Assembly (NCBI GenBank): GCA_973895155.1 | Contig: OZ316894.1 | Location: 2,294,001-2,358,000, forward strand | DNA length: 64,000 bases | Direction of reading: 5' to 3' | Origin: Marsupella aquatica | Taxonomy: Eukaryota > Marchantiophyta | In this document: positions 61,949 through 64,000 of the stretch, piece by piece | Position numbering within the stretch: the first letter of the stretch is position 1 | How the letters are laid out: each line of letters begins with the position of its first letter | The notes under the pieces: generated by a model | What the model was told of the DNA's origin: nothing | What the model saw: the letters and a program-made list of their open reading frames with translations, nothing else | The model's database searches: none | Translations under genes and position numbers: made by a program

Positions 61949-63210
61949 CTCATAACTCTCCCGTTCCCCGATCCCTCGCAAACTTTGGCGAATCGACTGA
62001 GCAATCAGAACAATTCAGAGAAGAGAAAAGCGAAGAAAAGAAGCGACGCTTTTGCTCTCTGTGAAGGGGGCAGCAGGGAGGGACGGAGGCCTTCGTCGCG
62101 CCCCAGACCAGCCCTCCGAGCACTCTTTCTACTCTTTCTTCAGCAAAATACGAAGTTTTCAACCGATGTCGCGGGATTTCGATTAGGGTTCGAGCCCACT
62201 GGACCCCACGGCTGATTCATTCTGCCCCGATGTCTCCTCGTTCTCGCCCAGATTCCTCCATAGACTGGACCTCCTTCACTGCAGTCGATCGCCCATCAAT
62301 CGCCTCATTGCAGTAAATTCATGTCCAGAACTGACTTCATATCCACATTTCCGAAGCTGGTGAGTGCCATGATTTTTCCCACCTTCTCAATCAACGAACG
62401 AGGGAAATGGCACCGCGGAAGTGTGCATCGAGAGAAGTTCCTCGGGATCGCACTCGACACCGAGAAATGCTATTTCTTTAAAGCCCTCGAACTACAGTCC
62501 TTGCATCTGCGCTGTAAAGCTCTGCTGTAAAGTTCTGCTGCTGTTGATACAATTAAATGGGAAATTGGGAATGCTACACTAGTCTCTGAACTCTCGTATT
62601 TTGTGGAAGGAAATACACTCTAGAGGTGTATAACTTGCTATTCGCATAATCATTTGCCTGGAAGTAACTTTTTTGGGGATAACAATTAGGTACTATAAAT
62701 TATGAATGGTTGTTATGTGAATATTATGGTTGGAAGGTCAAATTTGTGAAATCATTTCTATAAAATTATGTTGTTTAATTCATTTCAAAATGTATTTTTA
62801 TAATTTATTTTCATTTTTTCTAGGAAAAACAAATTCCCTTGTGCAGAAACTATTCAAGAAACAAAATGTTATTTAGTAGAGGTCAAAAAATGGCTCCAAG
62901 GAGTGAAATTGTGCATGGGAGATACATGTTGTAAATGATCAAGAAGGTTAATTATAGCATGCTCATCTTAGAAAAACATGCTTGATTTTTTTGTATTGTA
63001 GTGATCTGAAAGTAAATAAAATATGAGAGCATAGCTAGAAAGATAAAATAATGCAAGTAAAGTGTCTGCCAAGGAAAACACACTGACCAATGGAAAGTAC
63101 AGTCAAGTTTTATGACAACCATGTTACTATTTGTGCACTTAATTAGATGTGCCTTATGAATAACACTCATTTCAATAAAAACCATAAACTTTGGAAAGAA
63201 AGACATGAGG
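61949..63210. other. VPS52 upstream region and AT-rich DNA, no gene seen
   Basis: The first few hundred bases are the presumed VPS52 promoter and leader, relatively GC-rich (CGCCCCAGACCAGCCCTCCG near 62100). After about 62540 composition turns strongly AT-rich. No open frame with family resemblance is present. Confidence 0.45.
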
Positions 63211-63214
63211 GGAA

Positions 63215-63520
63215 CTTAAGACACTATGTGTTCATATTATTCAGAATCATTTCTCTCACTCATGAGAATATTTTGTTCAAGTGGTGGAGCAGTTTCATGT
63301 CTAAGAGATCACAAACTTTAAAAGTTATAAGGGGGCTGCCAAAATAAGTTCAAAATACTCTAGAATACCTAGAATTAAAGAGACCTAAAAATTACTAAAA
63401 ATGTATAAGATACAAAGGCTGCCCAGAGATAAGGCACATTGAAATAAAAATACATGACAAAAATAATTGAATAAGACAAAATCTGAAAAGTGTATTCACC
63501 ATATAACAGTTCACAAATAC
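63215..63520. repeat. Diverged copy of the dispersed repeat at 38160-38410
   Basis: Shared blocks in the same order and orientation include CTCATGAGAATA, GGGGGCTGCCAAAATAA, GGCACATTGAAATAAAAATA and ATTGAATAAGACAAAAT. Similarity is moderate with several indels. No terminal repeats or target duplications were recognised. The last 480 bases of the window hold no supported feature. Confidence 0.55.
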
Positions 63521-64000
63521 AATTGATTCCAATGCTATTGGGAAATGACCAGGGAAATGACACCAATTTCTTTGAAGTGAGGCTTTGTTATCTCTAGACT
63601 TACATTATGGGTGTAGTACAATATTATGAATATTCATAAATATATGTTTGAGCTCAGTTGGCTGGTTTTATCCCAAAACCAAAGCCCGGAAGGATGGGAA
63701 GGTTGTCCCCATCATCCCCATGGACTATGGCAGATAAGTTGAGCACTTTACCACGTAATGATGAGAGAATCTAGATAAGAAATGTTTCATTTACTCTTTA
63801 CCTATATTTCAATTATTTTCAGGAGATTGTGTGCACCTAAAAGTGAATTGGAAAATTCATGGAATGGACTGAAAGTTTACATTTAGTATTGTATTTGAAA
63901 TTTTTGGTAGCTCCACAAGGGCAGAGTACTCAAAGCTCTTATTGTAACAAGAGAACTTGATTTCTTGGAGCACCAAAGTGAAAAAATTACTTGAAACTCT

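Noticed and set aside
61949-61981. Upstream extension of the VPS52 frame
   Set aside because: It begins with TTG, not ATG; ATG at 61948 gives the expected length.
63640-63760. tRNA-like or SINE-like sequence (GAGCTCAGTTGGCTGG)
   Set aside because: It has an A-box-like start but no B box or acceptor-stem pairing could be found by eye.

Overview
The window is nuclear DNA of a land plant. Evidence: spliceosomal GT-AG introns, plant-specific proteins (S1FA, the plant type of cysteine-rich PLAC8 protein), and VPS52 and cytosolic serine hydroxymethyltransferase sequences that align with their flowering-plant counterparts almost residue for residue. Sequence alone does not fix the lineage. Very long exons, an uninterrupted SHMT gene, short introns and loosely packed repeats would suit a seed-free plant such as a bryophyte, but that is a weak inference.

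Layout, left to right: (1) 1.7-10.1 kb, minus strand, a ~2,770-residue SEN1/senataxin-type RNA/DNA helicase in two exons. (2) 10.1-15.6 kb, one unrecognised open exon, several short tandem arrays and fold-back elements. (3) 15.9-17.0 kb, plus strand, an 85-residue S1FA protein in two exons. (4) 17-22.5 kb, repeats, a G-rich/C-rich tract and two copies of a small inverted-repeat element. (5) 22.5-32.1 kb, minus strand, a multi-exon protein kinase and, directly upstream in the same direction, a >2,000-residue protein I do not recognise; the two may be one gene. (6) 32.1-38.9 kb, repeats only, including a degenerate array of about 1.3 kb. (7) 38.9-40.3 kb, plus strand, intronless SHMT. (8) 43.0-45.2 kb, minus strand, organellar phosphatidylglycerophosphate phosphatase in five exons with a polyserine microsatellite in its coding sequence. 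(9) 48.7-53.7 kb, plus strand, a PLAC8 protein with two duplicated alternative first coding exons. (10) 55.4-61.9 kb, minus strand, VPS52 (GARP/EARP tethering subunit), 19 exons, 703 residues. (11) 62-64 kb, AT-rich DNA with a diverged copy of a repeat also seen at 38.2 kb.

The genes are ordinary neighbours, not a pathway cluster: RNA metabolism, one-carbon metabolism, organelle lipid synthesis, Golgi tethering, and membrane or signalling proteins. I found no operon, CRISPR array, rRNA or convincing tRNA. The most unusual points are the duplicated PLAC8 first exons, the possible giant ARM-like/kinase gene with a GC-AG intron and a candidate U12-type intron, and a small family of CACTAGCCAT-ended elements that carry a TATA-like box inside one end. 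Exon limits were set by hand from splice consensus, reading phase and remembered family alignments; no search was run.
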